A DNA stretch of 32,492 bases from JAQVEM01 sp964556165. Its GTDB lineage: Bacteria; Actinomycetota; Humimicrobiia; Humimicrobiales; Humimicrobiaceae. The DNA lies in the NCBI GenBank assembly GCA_964556165.1, contig CAZKVH010000018.1, positions 1 to 32,492 on the forward strand, in the 5' to 3' direction. The notes beneath the pieces were generated by a model. It saw nothing but the letters and a program-made list of their open reading frames with translations. It was not told the DNA's origin and did not search any database. This document shows, piece by piece, positions 30,709-32,492 of the stretch. Position 1 is the first letter of the stretch. The number at the start of each line of letters is the position of its first letter. Both the position numbers and the translations under genes were made by a program.

Positions 30709-31359
30709 TTATATTACAGCTTCTATTATGAATTTTATTCCGAGATAAAATAGAAATAAACTGCAGGCAATAAGGATTGAATTATATATTTTCTGGTTAA
30801 AGAACCTGCGCCCGCTGCTTACCAGGAATCCTATAGACAGGTACCATATAAAATCTGCACTTATGTGGCCTATATAAAAAGAAGAAACTCCTGCGACGCT
30901 GAATTCCACACTTTTTAATAGGAATGCTGCTCCTATGCTTAGCCACCATATAAACCAGTAAGGATTGACAAGACTTATAATAATACCTTTAAATATGGCA
31001 GCAACGCTTGATTTTCCAGTAATGGTTCTCTGCTTTATTACTGATTTAAAATCTATGATGAATCTCTTCTTAATAATTGAAACAATTATATCAATACCAA
31101 TATACAGTAAAAGGATACCTCCCATGATACTGATTATTTTTGTAATAAGAGGGTCATTTAGAAATTTTAATACACCCAGAAAAAATGATATAACTACTAT
31201 TAACTCAAGCAGGGCGTGTCCCAGTACAATAAAAAAAGAAGTCCAGAACCCCTTTTCTGCCACATTGCTTATAACCAGTGTAAGCATAGGTCCCGGTACA
31301 AGTGCCCCTGAAAAAGCAACTATCATCGAACCAAAAAATATTTGATAAATATCGTTCAT
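30709..31359 (-). CDS. LysE/RhtB family exporter
   Basis: A 216-residue protein with six membrane helices. The start SGALVPGPMLTLVISNVAEKGFWTSFFIVLGHALLELIVV matches the LysE/RhtB signature (G-x-x-x-PGP). The second half carries LVNPYWFIWWLSIGAAFLL, the repeated NPYxxxWW of the family. Members export amino acids or related small solutes. It precedes no other gene closely; the FAH-family gene upstream on the same strand is 55 bases away, so co-transcription is possible. AGGA about 13 bases before ATG 31359 is a loose ribosome site. Confidence 0.88.
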   Translation of the reverse strand: MNDIYQIFFGSMIVAFSGALVPGPMLTLVISNVAEKGFWTSFFIVLGHALLELIVVISFFLGVLKFLNDPLITKIISIMGGILLLYIGIDIIVSIIKKRFIIDFKSVIKQRTITGKSSVAAIFKGIIISLVNPYWFIWWLSIGAAFLLKSVEFSVAGVSSFYIGHISADFIWYLSIGFLVSSGRRFFNQKIYNSILIACSLFLFYLGIKFIIEAVI

Positions 31360-31414
31360 TTTTTATTGAAAGGTCCTGAACTTATTTTATAAGAATAACA
31401 TGTTTTTTTGTTGT

Positions 31415-32086
31415 TTAGCTTGATTTTTTTATAACTTTATTTTCTAATTTCCCTATTTTTTCAATCTCACAGATTATGGTATCGTCGGGCTTCAGTAATT
31501 TTTTCTGTTTCATAAATATACCTACGCCGGATGGGGTTCCTGTTGATATCAAATCTCCTGCCTCAAGGGTAATAGACCGTGAGATATAAGATATTAATTC
31601 GTATACTCCAAAAATCATATCCGATGTATTCCCATTCTGTCTTATTTCATCATTTACATACGATTTAAGGTTAAGATTATAAGGGTCAGCTATGGTTTCT
31701 TTGCTTACAATAAACGGACCTACGGGTCCAAAGGTGTCAAAACTTTTTGCACGTAACCACTGGGATTCATCTTTCTGTATATCTCTTGCTGTAATGTCGT
31801 TCATTATGGTGTAACCATAAATATATTCATATACTTTATTCTCAGGAACGTTTTTTGCTTTTTTACCTATTACTACAGCCAGTTCAACTTCATAGTCAAG
31901 TTCTTTTACCTCCCGGGGGTATATTATATTATCCTTATTTTTTATAATGCAGCTCCTGGCTTTTGAAAAAAGTACAGGTTTTTCCGGGAACCGGCCATCC
32001 TGTTCTTTTATATGAGACCTGTAGTTCATCCCCACACATATTATCTTCCCGGGCATATAAGTTTTTATATCTGGATTGAAAGACAT
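31415..32086 (-). CDS. Fumarylacetoacetate hydrolase family protein
   Basis: A 223-residue short-form FAH protein. Motifs: KIICVGMNYRSHIKEQ at the start, PVLFSKARSCIIKNKDNI, metal-binding acidic cluster ELDYEVELAVVIG (ExE), NDITARDIQKDESQW, and STGTPSGVGIFMKQ near the end. Such enzymes act on 2-hydroxymuconate-type or acylpyruvate substrates, cleaving or isomerising C-C or enol bonds with Mg2+ or Mn2+. The exact substrate is open. AGGGAATAAA before ATG 32086 is a good ribosome site. Divergent from the IclR regulator, a pairing often seen for small-molecule degradation genes. Confidence 0.9.
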   Translation of the reverse strand: MSFNPDIKTYMPGKIICVGMNYRSHIKEQDGRFPEKPVLFSKARSCIIKNKDNIIYPREVKELDYEVELAVVIGKKAKNVPENKVYEYIYGYTIMNDITARDIQKDESQWLRAKSFDTFGPVGPFIVSKETIADPYNLNLKSYVNDEIRQNGNTSDMIFGVYELISYISRSITLEAGDLISTGTPSGVGIFMKQKKLLKPDDTIICEIEKIGKLENKVIKKSS

Positions 32087-32181
32087 ATTTTATTCCCTGT
32101 CGCTAAATTAAATTCCGGTTAGTACTCTATTCTAATTATTTTAAAATATTTTATAAAGGGTTTTAAATAGAATATTTGCTC

Positions 32182-32210
32182 TTGACAAAGATAAGCCTGT
32201 TAGTTATTAT
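32182..32210 (+). promoter_or_regulatory. Promoter of the IclR-type gene
   Basis: TTGACA (32182-32187), 17-base spacer, TATTAT (32205-32210). The -35 is perfect and spacing ideal. The predicted start near 32217 lies exactly where a direct repeat begins. Confidence 0.6.
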
Positions 32211-32217
32211 TTCTTAT

Positions 32218-32253
32218 TATATGAAACTTATTATTAATATATGAAACTTATTA
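32218..32253 (+). repeat. 16-bp perfect direct repeat in IclR leader
   Basis: TATATGAAACTTATTA occurs at 32218-32233 and again at 32238-32253, a 20-base period (two helical turns). It fills the leader from the expected transcription start to one base before the ATG, a natural autorepression site. Confidence 0.6.
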
Positions 32254-32254
32254 A

Positions 32255-32492
32255 ATGGTAGAGACTCTTAAAAAGTTTTTTAAAATAGTAGATCTACTTG
32301 AGAATAGTGAAGAGTTAAGGTTAAAGGATATTGCTGATAAGTTAGGAATTGACAAGAGTACTGCACATAGATTTTTAAAAACCTTATTAAAGTATAATTA
32401 CGTTAAAATGAATCCGGCAAATAAAAAATACAGCCTTGGATTAAAATTCTTAAATATTGCCACAGGAGTAATTGATTCTATGGATATCAGGA
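32255..32492 (+). CDS. IclR family regulator (5' part, cut by window end)
   Basis: The first 79 codons of an IclR protein: MVETLKKFFKIVDLLENSEE, LRLKDIADKLGIDKSTAHRF as the helix-turn-helix (about 22-41), LKTLLKYNYVKMNPANKKYSLGLKFLNIA as wing and start of the linker helix. The ligand-binding domain lies beyond the window. ATG 32255 follows the direct repeat with no strong ribosome site. IclR proteins usually control an adjacent catabolic or transport gene; the divergent FAH-family gene and LysE exporter are the obvious candidates. Confidence 0.88.
   Translation, partial: MVETLKKFFKIVDLLENSEELRLKDIADKLGIDKSTAHRFLKTLLKYNYVKMNPANKKYSLGLKFLNIATGVIDSMDIR

Overview
This is a strongly AT-rich bacterial chromosomal window that looks like ordinary genome rather than phage or plasmid. 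It has about 31 genes, short intergenic gaps, frequent TTG/GTG starts and many tail-to-tail gene pairs with almost no space between stops. Gene content suggests a Gram-positive-like (monoderm) anaerobe or microaerophile: a Gmad2-domain lipoprotein, a YerB-type DUF3048 protein, PerR with a thiol peroxidase, and PadR. The phylum cannot be fixed from sequence alone. No rRNA, tRNA, CRISPR array, intact insertion sequence or phage gene was seen. One 100-base run of N (18447-18546) is an assembly gap inside a tandem repeat.

Layout. 1-1.5 kb: Gmad2 lipoprotein and a membrane-anchored isoaspartyl methyltransferase. 1.5-3.9 kb: a large membrane protein with a spermidine-synthase-like core. 4.1-6.5 kb (minus): a PadR cassette (padR, a gene start broken by one stop codon, a small membrane protein, a lipoprotein, a methyltransferase) with a good promoter and candidate operators. 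6.7-9.2 kb (plus): an oxidative-stress unit perR - peroxiredoxin - msrAB, driven by a promoter covered by two near-consensus PerR boxes. 9.2-10.9 kb (minus): amt-glnK for ammonium. 11-15.7 kb (minus): a MacA/MacB-type efflux operon with a small extra membrane protein, and a Mth938-like gene beyond it. Two related 56-bp repeats bracket the efflux block. 15.9-17.9 kb: a small methyltransferase, metF and a small HEYGH membrane protein.

17.9-25.4 kb is a signalling region. On the minus strand lie a membrane PAS-GGDEF-HD-GYP protein and, one base behind it, a secreted acidic repeat protein. On the plus strand lie a dCache-HAMP histidine kinase, a stand-alone receiver and a receiver-HD-GYP protein. 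A phosphorelay controlling c-di-GMP turnover is the natural reading. The 588-base gap between the two arms holds a strong minus-strand terminator attached to what looks like the last codons of a vanished gene.

25.5-32.5 kb: a YerB-like protein, a zinc/cobalt-type CDF exporter, a Na/phosphate cotransporter with PhoU (minus), an unknown four-helix membrane protein, a LysE-type exporter, a fumarylacetoacetate-hydrolase-family enzyme, and the start of an IclR regulator. The IclR promoter carries a 16-bp perfect direct repeat just after the expected transcription start.

I found no single clearly new multi-gene system. The best leads are the acidic repeat protein coupled to the c-di-GMP enzyme, the nonsense-split gene of the PadR cassette, the paired repeats around the efflux operon, the membrane-anchored repair enzymes, and the well-resolved PerR, PadR and IclR control regions.
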